Part shown: piece after piece, positions 51,641 through 62,359 of the stretch
How positions within the stretch are numbered: position 1 is the stretch's first letter
How the letters are laid out: each line of letters begins with the position of its first letter
Source: Diploptera punctata
Taxonomy: Eukaryota > Arthropoda > Insecta > Blattodea > Blaberidae
Assembly (NCBI GenBank): GCA_030220185.1
Contig: JASPKZ010004560.1
Coordinates: 572,501 to 636,500, forward strand
DNA: 64,000 nucleotides
Reading direction: 5' to 3'
Position numbers and translations under genes: made by a program
The notes under the pieces: model-generated
The model's database searches: none
What the model saw: the letters and a program-made list of their open reading frames with translations, nothing else
Told to the model about the DNA's origin: nothing

Positions 51641-52795
51641 CAGTGTGTTTCTAAATTAGGCCGACAAAGTTTGGGACCAGATAGATAACCTTCGTTGAAG
51701 TATATTTTGTTAAGAAACCTATGGCCTGCGACGCTTTGTTTCAATACTAGAGGGATCATACAGGAAGGAATTGAAGGAAACGGATAAAAACACTCCAAGA
51801 GGGGTTGTCATTACTACTCCGTTCAAGGAGTAAGCGCAGTTGTTGACGGAGGGCACTGCAGTCGTGTTTATGCAGGAATAGACCACGTGACGCTGCTATC
51901 TATGAGTTCAGAGGGGGACGGGACGTGGGACGCTGACAGTGAACACTGCCTTAGATAACGTCACGTGTAGCAACAAAGAAAGCTTCGCAATTCTTCCGCC
52001 TGCAGAGATATTTTGAACGACTAATATCGCTTGGTTTGTTTACTTCCGGAGCTGAGTAGCATTCGGTATCAATTACAGCAATTTTGTTTACATCCATTGG
52101 TATGATCTGTTATCCGTAGTCGGAACAAGGGATGGTGGGTTAACCTCATTCAGTACTGCTGTTCATACTGTACTATACTGTTCAATGAACTTGTAGCTCT
52201 GAACATCAGACCAGCATGTGGTTTCAACATAACAGGGCACCATCTCACTTTGGGAATCAAGTCGTGGCCATCTGTCAGCTACATTTGGCGCTCGTTGGAT
52301 AGGTAGGGGTGGCCCCACTGCCTGACCGGCACGCTAGCCTGACCTGACCTGCCTAGATTTATTTTTGTGGGACTACATGAAGACAATGAATGTTTTATGA
52401 AACCCATATTAACTCTGAAGAAGATCATGTAGCACGCATTGTCAGCTCAACAAGGGAAATCCCTGGTATGACAAAGTATGGCACATTGAAGCACTGTTTG
52501 TCTTGATGTCAATGTACGTGTGTTTGCAACACTGGAGTGTAAGGTCTTTTTTTTTTTTTTTAGAATTAAGTAGGTTTTGTTTCTGCTTGTCTGTAAAGTA
52601 TTTGGATTAACACACAGAATTATGTGACACAGAATGACTTGTTATTTGCACGTACCTACTTCCTTCCATCCCTTCCTCTATGACCCCTCTTGCATTCTAA
52701 CGAAGAGTATATAGGTTTCTTAACAAAATATGTTTCAATGAATGTTAGCTATCTGCTGCCAAAGTTTGTCGGTCTAATTTAGGAACACCCTGTAT
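51641..52795 (+). mobile_element. Tc1/mariner-superfamily element with ~85-bp inverted repeats
   Basis: Left end CAGTGTGTTTCTAAATTAGG and right end, in reverse, CAGGGTGTTCCTAAATTAGA. The similarity extends through AAGTTTG...GATAG...AACATT...TTTTGTTAAGAAACCTAT to about 85 bp. It contains a decayed transposase segment. The flanking target duplication is not clear (TTAA left, TATAG right). Confidence 0.82.
52185..52500 (+). pseudogene. DDE transposase remnant
   Basis: Frames joined across stops give a W-FQHNRAPSHFGNQVV segment, WIGRGG-like sequence in another frame, and PDLT...FLWDYMKT with INSEEDHVARIV. In this insect transposase class the Asp of FQ.DGAP.HF and the Asp of SPDLTPLDFFLWG are catalytic. 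In this copy the first is changed to Asn and stops interrupt it. No N-terminal HTH lies upstream. Confidence 0.75.
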
Positions 52796-53315
52796 AGTTG
52801 GATTGATTATGTTGACCATATGGCGGTGAAGAATACTATTTATGTTTTAAACTTTCCCGATATTTATCTTATATGTGAGGAATGAATAAAAAATCTCACA
52901 CAGTAAACTTACATTGATCGGGTTCGAATATGTGCATGCAGCGGTGGATTCCCCTTAAATTGAATTAACAAATCCATAATAAATCTCTGAACAACGTTCA
53001 AAATTAATTCCTATCACCAGAAGAGTATCACTACATCATTTTGGGAATTACATGAATTGTGAAAGGGTCTGCATGACGTCAGAGCTTAGATTGATGTACA
53101 CGCTGTTTGCGAAGCATCCACATATTGTGACCGAGCTCAAAATATCTGTTCTTTCTAAATCTGCACATTCAACAAAATCCAAATATTAACCCAGATACAT
53201 GGAATATGCTTGTATCGCTTCCTGTATCCAATACTGTAGCTATCATATGTTATACCAGCGCCTCATGCGGACCACAATCGAATTTAATTCAGTAGGGAAG
53301 AGACTGAGTGCGTTA
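52796..53315. other. Unassigned, no gene seen
   Basis: No family match in the window. Confidence 0.35.
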
Positions 53316-53460
53316 ATTCAAATACCCAGGAACAATAATTACAAATAGCAGCGAGTTGCACAAACAAATCAAACATAGCCTCAATTCTCGAAATGCGTGT
53401 CATTATGAATTAAAAGGACTCTTGCCGTCCCAACTTCTCTCAAAAAAACGTTAAATTGAA
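53316..53460 (+). mobile_element. LINE-A fragment
   Basis: AGGAACAATAATTACAAATAG and CCTCAATTCTCGAAATGCG, the FKYLGTIITN...HRLNSGNA region. It ends at a short TA run against the reverse LINE-A. Confidence 0.8.
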
Positions 53461-53467
53461 TATATAT

Positions 53468-54046
53468 ATAACTATCTCACTGGCACTATCGAACCCGTAG
53501 ATTCATGGCAGCGCGGACATAAGCTCTCCATATATCCCCATCCTGAAACTAATGTTTTCCAATCATCCCTTGTATAATCTACTTCCTTCAAATTATAGTT
53601 AATGTTATTCTCCCGCTTCATTCTTGGTCTACAAACTGGGTGTTTTTGCTCTGGTTTTCCTACAAAAAGCTTCCATACACGTCTTTCGTTTCCCATTCGT
53701 ACCACATGTCCTGCCCATCACAGACTACGACACTTAACTGCTCTTATTATATCTGGCTTCCTATAAAGACCATGCAGTTTACTGTTATGTAAGTCTTCTC
53801 CATTCACCTGTCTGTTCATCTCTCTTCGGTACAAAATATTTTCTGAGAACTTTATTCTGAAATAATTGTAACCTCATTTTCTCCCTTAAAGTAAGAGTCC
53901 ATGTTTCGCATCCATATAATATAGCTGGTAGAATAATAGTTTTATATATTTTCAGTTTAACATTTTTTGAAAGGAGTTGGGACGTCAAGAGTCCCTGTAA
54001 TATATAATAGTTCGAATTTCCAGAATTAAGCCTATGTTTAATTTCT
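53468..54046 (-). mobile_element. LINE-A 3' half, reverse
   Basis: From CTCACTGGCACTATCGAACC to CCTATGTTTAATTTCT. Two open stretches survive: 53472-53705 (MGNERRVWKLFVGKPEQK) and 53785-54054 (HRLNSGNSNYYILQGL, LYGCETWTLTLREK). Frameshifted between them. Confidence 0.88.
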
Positions 54047-54536
54047 AGGAACAATAATTACAAATAGCAACATGTTGCACAAAGAAATTAAACATACCCT
54101 CGATCCTGTAAATTATGCTATTATGCATTACAGGGATTCTTGTCGTCCCAACGTCTCTCAGAAAACATTAAACTGAAAATATATAAAACTGTTATTCTCT
54201 CAGTTATATTATATGGATGCGAAACATGGACTTTTACTTTAAGGGAGGAACATAAATTTGGAGTATTTGTGAATAAAGGTTTTACGAAAATTTTTGGACC
54301 AAAGACAGATGGACAGACGAATGGAGAAAGCTACATAATTCTGAGATACATGATATTTTTAGGAAACACTTATGTCTCCTATACTGCGATGGGCAGGAAT
54401 ATGGCACAAATGAGAATGAAAGAAGGGCAAGGAAGCTTCTTATACAAAAAGCAGAAAGAACCCGCCCTGTAGATAGGCCAAGAATGAGGTGGGAGAATAA
54501 TATCTACCATGATTTGAGGGAAGTATGTTATACTTA

Positions 54537-55647
54537 CTATTTAACTCATGCCCCAAATGGGAGTCAATGACCTATCACGTTTCAATGAATTTTGATTTAC
54601 AACCAATCACAGTCTTTTTCACCTCGATTTTATGAGTTTAATTTTATCACTTTAAAATCAAGATCCTCCTTTTTTTAAAATTCTGAATAGGCCAGAGCAT
54701 TATTTTGCTGTGACTGACTCTCTAAAAAATACGTAAAGTAAAGTAAAGTAAAGTAAAGTGATCCCACAACAGACCCGGAGGCCCTTGGGGTAGTAGGAGG
54801 TTAAGGCTCCCACTTTTTCTAGACAATCGGCACTTTATGTCAGCCGGGTTGTCAGCCCTGCGTGACGGCCGCCTTTACCCCCAGAACAAGCGTCTGGTAC
54901 TCATTTCCGTTAGAGGCTGAGTCGACCCCAGGGCCATAGTGCCGCCAGTGGGTTTGGGTCAGTTTAAAAATCCTGACCCCAACGGGACTTGAACCCTGGA
55001 CCCTCCGGCTTGTAGCTCAGTGCCTTAACCACTACGCTACGGCGTGCCCCCTAAAAAATACGTAGAAATAACAATTAAGATGTAAGAATTCTAGAATCCT
55101 TGTGGCTACCAGATTGTATATATAGTGCACAAATGAAACCAGATAGTGCTTGCGGGAGATAATATAAAAACATTTATAGCAATTGATTATACCACAAAAA
55201 AAGAAACCACTTTGCACTTTCTTAAATGTATTTTTTCGCAGGTAATAACGTTCCAGATAAATATAATTGGCATATTTACATCATAGAACATCAGAAATTA
55301 ATTAATATACAGTTCGATGTGTTTCATTTTTTCTCCACTAGGGTGATTTTTACAATATTGCGATCCTTTGGCAATAAATAATACGATCTGGTTGCAGTGA
55401 TAAACAAGTGAAACATAACGTTTCTCATTTGTTTTCAAACATCGCCGTTTACATTAAATATATAAATATTTTAAAATAACTATATTTAAATAATGATTTG
55501 CGAGTAAACAGCTTAATTTTATTCGTTAAATAGTCCTAACAAATACCACTCTTGATTTCCAAATTCTCTAGTTAAAATCACTCCTCACTTCGTGAGTCGT
55601 GAATTTATCGATAATTTGGAAATCACTCGTGGCATTACTTATGATAA
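54537..55647 (-). mobile_element. FB element, copy 4, containing SINE-C
   Basis: ACTATTTAACTCATGCCCC at the left, foldback at the right ending TTATGATAA. Excluding SINE-C it is about 780 bp. The inner complement of the 11-mer is near 55530-55545 (GTTAAATAGTC). Confidence 0.88.
54736..55050 (-). mobile_element. SINE-C, full length
   Basis: Flanked by a 14-bp perfect duplication, CTAAAAAATACGTA (54722-54735 and 55051-55064). In element sense: GGGGCACGCCGTAGCGTAG start, A-box TAGCGTAGTGG, B-box GGGTTCAAGTCC, and a (CTTTA)4 tail. Best representative of the family. Confidence 0.95.
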
Positions 55648-55745
55648 TGATTCGAAAACATTTGCTCAGGTTAGGTATGTATGTAGAATATCCGAGCAGA
55701 CATGAACCTACGGATTCGATAGTGCTAGTGAGTTAGTTAGTTAGG

Positions 55746-55920
55746 CAAGTGACTGAGGGAAATTTTGATGAAATGGAGGGATTCAAAGAGCTAGGAAAAA
55801 TAATTACACACATGAATGAGGTGAAAAATATAACATAGGCTCAACTCTAGATACTCTTGACTTTATGCATTACAGGATCATTTTTATACTAACCTTCTAG
55901 ACAGTTTTAAACTGGATAGC
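55746..55920 (+). mobile_element. LINE-A internal fragment
   Basis: GAGGGAAATTTTGATGAAATG, AGGCTCAACTCTAGATACTC and GCATTACAGG match the region between the RT domain and the YGCETW motif. It follows another LINE-A's tail directly. Confidence 0.7.
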
Positions 55921-55946
55921 CTATATATATATACTTACTTACTTAC

Positions 55947-56618
55947 TTACTTACTCACTGGCACTATCGAACCCGTAGGTTCATGGCCGCACGGACATAA
56001 GCTCTCCATACATCCCCTATCCTGAGCTAATGCTTTCCAATCATTCCCTGTATAATCTACTTTCCTCAAATCATAGTTAATGTTGTTCTCCCACCTCATT
56101 CTTGGTCTACCAACTGGGCGTTTTCCTTCTGGCTTTCCTACAAGAAGTTTCCATGCAAGTCTTTCATTCCCCATACGCGCAACATGTCCTGCCCATCGCA
56201 GTCTATGGGACTTAACTGTTCTTATTATATCTGGCTTCCTATAAAGACTATGTAGTTCATTGTTATGTAGTCTTCTCCATTCACCTGTCTGTTCATCTCT
56301 CTTTGGTCGAAAAATTTTCCTAAGAACTTTATTCTCAAATACTCGTAATCTCCTTTCCTCCCTTAAAGTAAGAGTCCATGTTTCGCACCCATATAATATA
56401 TCTGGTAGAATAATAGTTTTATATATTTTCAGCTTAACATTTTTTGAAAGGAGTTGGGACATCAAAAGTCTCTGCAATGCATAATAGCATGCATTTCCAG
56501 AATTGAGCCTATGTTTAATTTCTTTGTGCATCTCATTCCTATTTGTGATTATTGTTCCTAGGTATTTGAATTCAGCCAATTCCTCAAAATTTCCCTCATT
56601 TGTCATTAGCTGTCCACT
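55947..56618 (-). pseudogene. LINE-A post-RT C-terminal domain
   Basis: In the same frame as the RT part, directly after its stop codon. It reads FKYLGTIITNRNEMHKEI, ILYGCETWTLTLREERRL, HRLRWAGHVARMGNER, GKRPVGRPRMRWENNINYDL and WKALAQDRG, ending at the 3' UTR. The motif order matches C-termini of RTE/BovB-type elements. The last codons (SIVPVSK) run into the terminal repeat. Confidence 0.9.
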
Positions 56619-57462
56619 TCAATTATATAATGTATTTCTACGTGTGACCATATATTTAGTTTTACTGATATTTACTTCCAGTCCTAATTTCTTAGTGTTA
56701 CTCAATAGTGTGTGCGTGTTGGCCTTTAGTATCTCCTCGCTATCGGCCAGTAGTACTACATCATCAGCATAAACTAACAGCTTATTAATACCATTCAGTT
56801 GTAAGCCTTCCTCATTCTCTAAAGATTTAATGGCATGCTCTAGTACAAAATTAAATAATAGAGGAGATAGTGCATCTCCTTGCTTCAACCCATTCTGGAT
56901 TTCAAAAGTGTCTGAAAACTGTTTGCCTACACGCACCCTACTCGTTGAGCCATTTAGACACATTCGTATAAGTCTAACTAACTTTTTAGGAATTCCGAAC
57001 TCCAGCAGGATACTATATAACTTCTCCCTCTTAATTGAATCATATGCTTTTTGGAAGTCTACGAACAGTTGATGTACAGTACCATTATATTCCCATTTCT
57101 TTTCTAAAATCTGTCTTATACTAAAAATCTGATCTGTTGTAGACCTGTTTCTTCTAAATGCACATTGATGATCTCCTAGAATGTCATCAATATAGGGAGT
57201 AAGTCTGCTTACTAATATATTTGTTAGAATTTTGTACGAAGTTGAAAGTAATGAGATGCCCCTATAGTTGTTGCAATCAGTTTTATCTCCTTTCTTATAA
57301 ATTGGTACGATAATTGATTCCTTCCATTCATCTGGAAGAGCTTCTTTTTCCCAAATCATACTAAGCAAACAGCGTATCTTGTCCATCAATTTTTCTCCCC
57401 CTGATTTTATCAGTTCTGCTGGGATCTCATCTGAACCTGATGCTTTATACATCTTCAATTTT
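56619..57462 (-). pseudogene. LINE-A reverse transcriptase
   Basis: Non-LTR RT core, RTE-like. The sequence proceeds from MYKASGSDEIPAELIK through SIIVPIYKKGDKTDC, YRGISLLSTSYKIL, LFVDFQKAYDSI (motif A Asp), NGLKQGDALSPLLFN and LVYADDVVLLA (catalytic YADD). It ends at a TGA at 56619-56621 after NTLYN. The open frame formally extends to 57557, but the residues before KLKMYK are translation of the TA repeat and unrelated DNA. All RT catalytic residues are intact; the N-terminal endonuclease is missing. Confidence 0.93.
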
Positions 57463-57464
57463 TC

Positions 57465-57503
<39 letters not shown>
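57463..57503. repeat. (TA)n dinucleotide repeat
   Basis: About 19 TA units between opposed LINE-A fragments. Confidence 0.95.
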
Positions 57504-57508
<5 letters not shown>

Positions 57509-57514
57509 GCGATT

Positions 57515-57700
57515 CTTCTGGGTATAATGTATAGCTACGAAACATGGTCTCATTCATAGAGAGTAGAAATTATTACGCGTATTTGAGAGCAAAGTGCTTA
57601 GAAAAATTCTTGAACCAATGAAGAAACGAACACATAGGTGAATGGAGAAAACTACTTAACATAACAATTATTAACATAGGCCTAATTGTAACTCTTTTTA
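57515..57700 (+). mobile_element. LINE-A fragment, decayed
   Basis: CTACGAAACATGGTCTCATTC, GAAATTATTACGCGTATTTGAG and GGTGAATGGAGAAAACTAC match the forward YGCETW...EW..L region. Confidence 0.7.
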
Positions 57701-57724
57701 TTCTCAGTTTGACAGAATATCCAT

Positions 57725-57870
57725 TCATATATCAGGCCTATGTTCTAACTATTGTAATTGTTGTATTTTAATTTAGTATTCTACGCTTTTCTAGTAGATT
57801 GGAAGAGAAACCCACAAAGTATAAGTCTACCAGTTTAAATAAATAATAAATAAATAAATAAATAAATATT
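57725..57870 (+). mobile_element. LINE-E 3' end, decayed
   Basis: TAGATTGGAAGAGAAACCC and CTACCAGTTTAAATAAATAA parallel other LINE-E termini, with an expanded AAAT tail. The hairpin no longer pairs. Confidence 0.6.
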
Positions 57871-57875
57871 TTAGA

Positions 57876-58878
57876 TGGTTATGGCACAAAAAGTGGACAT
57901 TCAAATTCTGAGATAATTTTGGTTTTAAAATGAAGCTTAGGACCACTAAACATGAAAACACAGAACAAATTTGTGGACCATCTAGAAACAAAGCAGTAAA
58001 ATAACATTTTATAATCACTACAAAATACACATTTCACTAGTTTACTGTACGAGACATTGCCTTTTCGATATAAATTTGGTATTGAAATGAAGCTTAGGAT
58101 CACCAAAGATGAAAACACAAGAAAATCTGCGGACCATCTCTAAACAAACTAGGTTAGAGTAATAGTTTCTCATACATAATTAGGTTAGGTTAGCTTTTAG
58201 TTTCTTATACATATAGTATAATTTATTTACATACCTGTAATTTAATATTGTCTAAATGCCATTCTATTTATTACTTTCACAGGTTAGAGTAATTTAAATA
58301 AGTTAGGTTAGCTTTTAGGTTATTATACATGTATTCTAATAAATTATATTAAAAATTTCGAAGATTATGTTATAAATAAGTGGCTCTATTTATTGAATAT
58401 TTTGTAAGGGCTAATTTGACGTTATTCATTTTCGAGAAATACGTTCGACGGCATATCAATTATTATCGACAATCAAATCAGTTGAATCATATTTACTTAA
58501 GAAACTCTATGTGAGGATGTGATTTTTATTAAATTTCAAACTCTTTGCTATGCAATTTTGGAAATATAGCATTTGGAAATACAGCAGTGCACTTTTATTA
58601 CAATAAAATATTTATTCTATTTTCGCATCTGTATTGAAGAAAACATGTTTTCACCCTGTACTAACGTCTGAATATCGAATCTGACGTCACGACCACAATG
58701 GCAGCCACTTCCTTCAGGTAATATAGGGAATACTGCTTTATAAATTGTTATTTTACAGCTTTGTTTCTGGATGGTCTGCAAATTTTTTTCATGTTTTCAT
58801 CTTCGACGTTCCTAAGCTTCATTTTTAAAACCAAAATTATCTCTAAATTCGGATGTCCACTTTTTGCGCCATACTCAT
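57876..58878. mobile_element. ~1.0 kb element with ~130-bp inverted repeats
   Basis: Left 57876-58005 (TATGGCACAAAAAGTGGACAT ... AACAAAGCAGTAAAATAAC) is inverted at 58748-58878. A second direct copy of the left repeat is at about 58036-58145. Inside are two ~110-bp direct repeats with GGTTAGAGTAA and AGGTTAGGTTAGCTTTTAG. No coding sequence. Likely a non-autonomous DNA element; target duplication unclear. Confidence 0.8.
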
Positions 58879-58904
58879 TTTGGATATTTGTTTATAAATT
58901 GTTA

Positions 58905-60062
58905 ACTAACTAACTCATTGAAAGTACTGAAATCTTAGGTTTATGCCCATGCCCAAGCACTCCACATATCCCTATTCTGAGCGAACGTTTCCAATCATCA
59001 TCATGAATTAATTTAGGTTTAGATCGTTTGAGCCTGTTCCTATGAGATCTCAACATGCGATTGCTCTGTCCATTTAATTTTTGTCTTCTTTTATCTCGAA
59101 GTCCTTTTGGTTGATTCTGCAATCCTAATTTAGGAAAGCAAGATGGGTTCAATCTTTGGACATGTTGTAATCAATTTCTTTAATAATTCTGAATTTCTTC
59201 AACAAAATTTTGAACTTTTAATTTATCGCGTACATCTGTGTTTCTTTGCTTGTACATTTTTGTCAAACTTAGGAGTGGACGTAAAAAATCTTATCTGTGC
59301 CGCTTGCAATTTAGATTTTAGATTTTATTTTATAATTTAGTACCCAATTGTGGCTGCTACGTTTCAGTCCTGATTATGCAATTACATTGTGTAATCTCAG
59401 TTTGGTTGCAGTTGAAATTTGTTTACCCAAATGTAGTTTTATGGCTCCATTTGTTGCATCGTATTTCTGTTACTTTATCTTTATAAATAGAATGTCAAAG
59501 GTTAAATAGTTAAAACAGCTAGTGATAAATTCCCAACTAGGAAAACAAATATTGATACTCCCGAAGAAAATATGGAACGATACAATTGAGGCAATGCATT
59601 GAAGAAAAACAGACACCTTGTCCATATTGGATGGAAGAGGAAGAAGAAGAAGAAGATGTCTTATATCAGATATTAGGTGACCAAAGTAATTAAATTCAGA
59701 AAATGTTCTATGATTTTTTCATCTAATTGTATTTTAACTCTTTGCACGTGTTTTCCACATCTGCAGATAAATTTTGTTTTTTGGGAATACATTTTCAAAT
59801 CCTACTGTTTGGCTATATTATTTGTGTTCTCCCATTTGTAATTCATCCCCTGAGGTAGACCAGTTCTAAATCGTCTGCATGCAAAAGTGTTTGTGTAGTT
59901 TTATTTGTGGAAATTTGTATTCTTTGTCCAAATATAATTTTACGAGTCGTTATTATTTTTTAATAATGCACACATTAAATAACACTGGCGACAGACCATA
60001 GCCTTATCTCACTCCTTTTTTTTCTTTTTTTTTCACTAATGTCTCATCTAAGACTTTATCCT
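58905..60062 (-). mobile_element. LINE-J, RTE-like, decayed
   Basis: AACTAACTAACTCATTG tail at the left (LINE-A-like), then coding remnants in reverse: RDKRRQKLNGQSN, and at the right LLHADDLE (catalytic box) and a GVR.GYGLSPVLFN segment. A central insertion or gap at about 59340-59690 lacks recognisable sequence. Old copy with many stops. Confidence 0.65.
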
Positions 60063-60084
60063 ATGAAGATCTATTATTTCTATT

Positions 60085-60265
60085 TTCGAATTAACAATCA
60101 CCCCCTGTGTAATTTACCTCCCTCGAATCATGGTTAATAATATTATTCCATCTCATCCATGGTCCCTATTTGACACCTGACTTCTGGTTTTCCTTACAAG
60201 GAGGTTTTCCTTGCCCTCCTTCATTTCCCATTCGTACCACATGTCCCACCTATCTCTTTATAAAA
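60085..60265 (-). mobile_element. LINE-A fragment, diverged
   Basis: CCCCTGTGTAATTTACCTCCC and TTCATTTCCCATTCGTACCAC locate it in the GHVARM...DYT region in reverse. Confidence 0.75.
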
Positions 60266-60740
60266 TATACGATTAAATGCTTGAAAGTGCTGAGTTTTAA
60301 AACCAAATTTCAGTTAATATAGGCTCAAGCTAAATGTAGTGGAGTTTGTGGTTTGAATACATTTAAATACATGGAAAATGATGACGTTTAAGCAATATGG
60401 GTACGTTACTGATGTGCATGAAAGGGTGTGCATTTCCTAGAACATCTGCAGAGAGCCTCAAGCAAGACCCAACCACAAAAAAAGGAGTATCGTAATATTT
60501 CTGAGCTTGCCCAGTAGAGAAGCATGCGGTCAACTGGAGAGCAAAACCGCTTCAGAACAGTTCTACACCAGAATGTTCCATTTATTTTTAACCATTAAAG
60601 ACGAAATGACGATGTAACCATCTTGTGGTATAAGAGTTGCCTACTTCAACACCACTGCTTTTCACTTAAATTTACTATTTGCTACAAATTAACACCAAAC
60701 TTTGATTGTATACACGCTATCAATAAAACCGAAATCACCA
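60266..60740. other. Unassigned, no gene seen
   Basis: No family match. Confidence 0.35.
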
Positions 60741-60744
60741 AACT

Positions 60745-61396
60745 AGAATGCAAAATAGTCTTAGGAACAATAATCACAAATAGGAATGAGATGCTCAAAG
60801 AGATTAAACATAGGCTCAATTCTGGAAATGCGTGCTGATATGGATTACAGATACTCTTGACGTACCAACTCTCTTTCAACACAAAAACGTAAACAACAAT
60901 GAAAATCGTCCAAAACTATTATTCTATCCGTTCTATGGATGCGAAACATGGACTCTTACTTTAAGGGACTAAAAGGAGATTACGGGGTATTTTTGAATAA
61001 CGTTCTTAGGAACAATTTTGGACAAGGAGACAAGCAGAAGAGGAGTGACAAAACAGGTGAATGGAGAAGACTTACTTAACAATGAACTACATGGTCTTTG
61101 TAGGAAGCCAGATATTATAAGAACAGTTAAGCCTCATAGAATGCGATGGGCAGGACATGTGGCACGAATGTGGAATGAAAGACGTGCATGGAAGCTTCTT
61201 GTAGGAAAACCAGTGGGAAAACGCCCAGTTGGTAGACCAAGAATGAGGTGGGAGAACAACATTAACTATGTTTTGAGAGAAGTAGATTACATGGGGAATG
61301 ATTCCAAAGCATTAGCTGAGGATAGGAATGTATGGCAATTTTTTTCCGCGCGGCCATGGACCTACGGGTTCGATAGTGCTATTGAGTTAGTTAGTT
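60745..61396 (+). mobile_element. LINE-A 3' portion
   Basis: From TAGTCTTAGGAACAATAATC to TAGTGCTATTGAGTTAGTTAG. The frame 61018-61398 reads NELHGLCRKPDIIRTVKPHR, GHVARMWNERRAWKLLVGK and GRPRMRWENNINYVLREVDY, the longest surviving forward C-terminal frame. Frameshifted upstream. Confidence 0.88.
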
Positions 61397-61510
61397 AACG
61401 TGTTTCGATAGCTAGTCTTGATAATGATAGCCTCACTATCGAAACACGTTGACTGCTTTAATATTTTAATTTGGTGATTTGGGTTTTATTGATAATGTGT
61501 AATAGAATTT
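61397..61510 (+). repeat. Hairpin-bearing short repeat
   Basis: ACGTGTTTCGATAG (61399-61412) pairs with CTATCGAAACACGT (61437-61450). After this come ATTTTAATTTGGTGATTTGG and GTTTTATTGATAA. A diverged relative is at 6292-6388, in both cases next to an FB element. Confidence 0.7.
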
Positions 61511-61512
61511 TA

Positions 61513-62114
61513 TTATCATAAGTAATGCCACGAGTGATTTCCAAATTATCGACAAATTCACGACTCACGAAGTGAGGAGTGAATTTGTCTAGAGAATTTT
61601 GAAATCAAGAGTGACATTTGTTAGGACTATTTAACGAATAAAATTATGCTGATTACTCACAAATCATTATTTAACTATAGTTATTTTAAAATGTTTATAT
61701 ATTTAATGCGAACGGCGATGTTCGAAAACATATGAGAAACGTTAGGTACGCTTCATTTGCTTCTTTTGTTCATCACTGCAACCAGATCATATTACTTATT
61801 GCCAAAGGATCGCAATATTGTAAGAAAACCCTAGTGGAGAAATTTATATCCAACATTATAGGCATTAACAAGCGAATGATGACAAATCAAGAGCTTCAGA
61901 ACATTTGAATACTTCAACTACTTGTAGGTATTATTTCATTTCTGGTGTCCTATGATGTAAAAATGACAATTATATATTTTCTGGAATGTTATTACATGGG
62001 GAAAAAAATACATTTAAGAAAGTGCAAACAGTGGTTTCTTTTTTTGGTAGTATAATCAATTGCTACAAATGTTTTTATATTAACTCCCGCATGCGCTATG
62101 TGTTGACATTCATG

Positions 62115-62155
<41 letters not shown>

Positions 62156-62359
62156 CTGGTAGCCGTATTTTTTAGAGAGTCAGTCACTGCAAAATAATGT
62201 TATGACCTATTCAGAATGTTAAAAAGGAGGTGCTTTCTTTATTATGATAAACTTTAGTTGGTAAATTCTAGACGAAACACAACTGTGATTGGTTGTAAAT
62301 AAAAAGTAATTGAAAACGTGATTGGTCATTGACTCCCATTTGGGGCATGAGTTAAATAG
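61513..62359 (+). mobile_element. FB element, copy 5
   Basis: Foldback at the left (AATGCCACGAGTGATTTCC ... GGCATTTGTT; arms about 45 bases), inverted 11-mers at 61625-61635 and 62351-62361. Longer than copy 1 owing to an insertion around 61845-61925 and a (TA)n at 62118-62150. Confidence 0.88.

Larger units (their letters stand above)
54047..55745 (+). mobile_element. LINE-A 3' half interrupted by FB
   Basis: First part from AGGAACAATAATTACAAATAG to GGGAAGTATGTTATACT; second part from TGATTCGAAAACATTTGCTC to GTGAGTTAGTTAGTTAGG. The two join as GDDWKTLAQ in the LINE-A frame. The interruption is FB copy 4 with a nested SINE-C. Confidence 0.85.
55932..57462 (-). mobile_element. LINE-A, best copy
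   Basis: Tail ACTTACTTACTTACTTAC at the left, then 3' UTR and about 500 codons of coding sequence in one frame apart from a single stop. The 5' end is truncated at a (TA)n tract before the start of the RT domain, so endonuclease and promoter are absent. Confidence 0.93.

Noticed and set aside
58180..58330. AGGTTAGGTTAG as insect telomere (TTAGG) repeats
   Set aside because: Only two units at each of two places, inside a duplicated segment of a transposon-like element; not a telomeric array.
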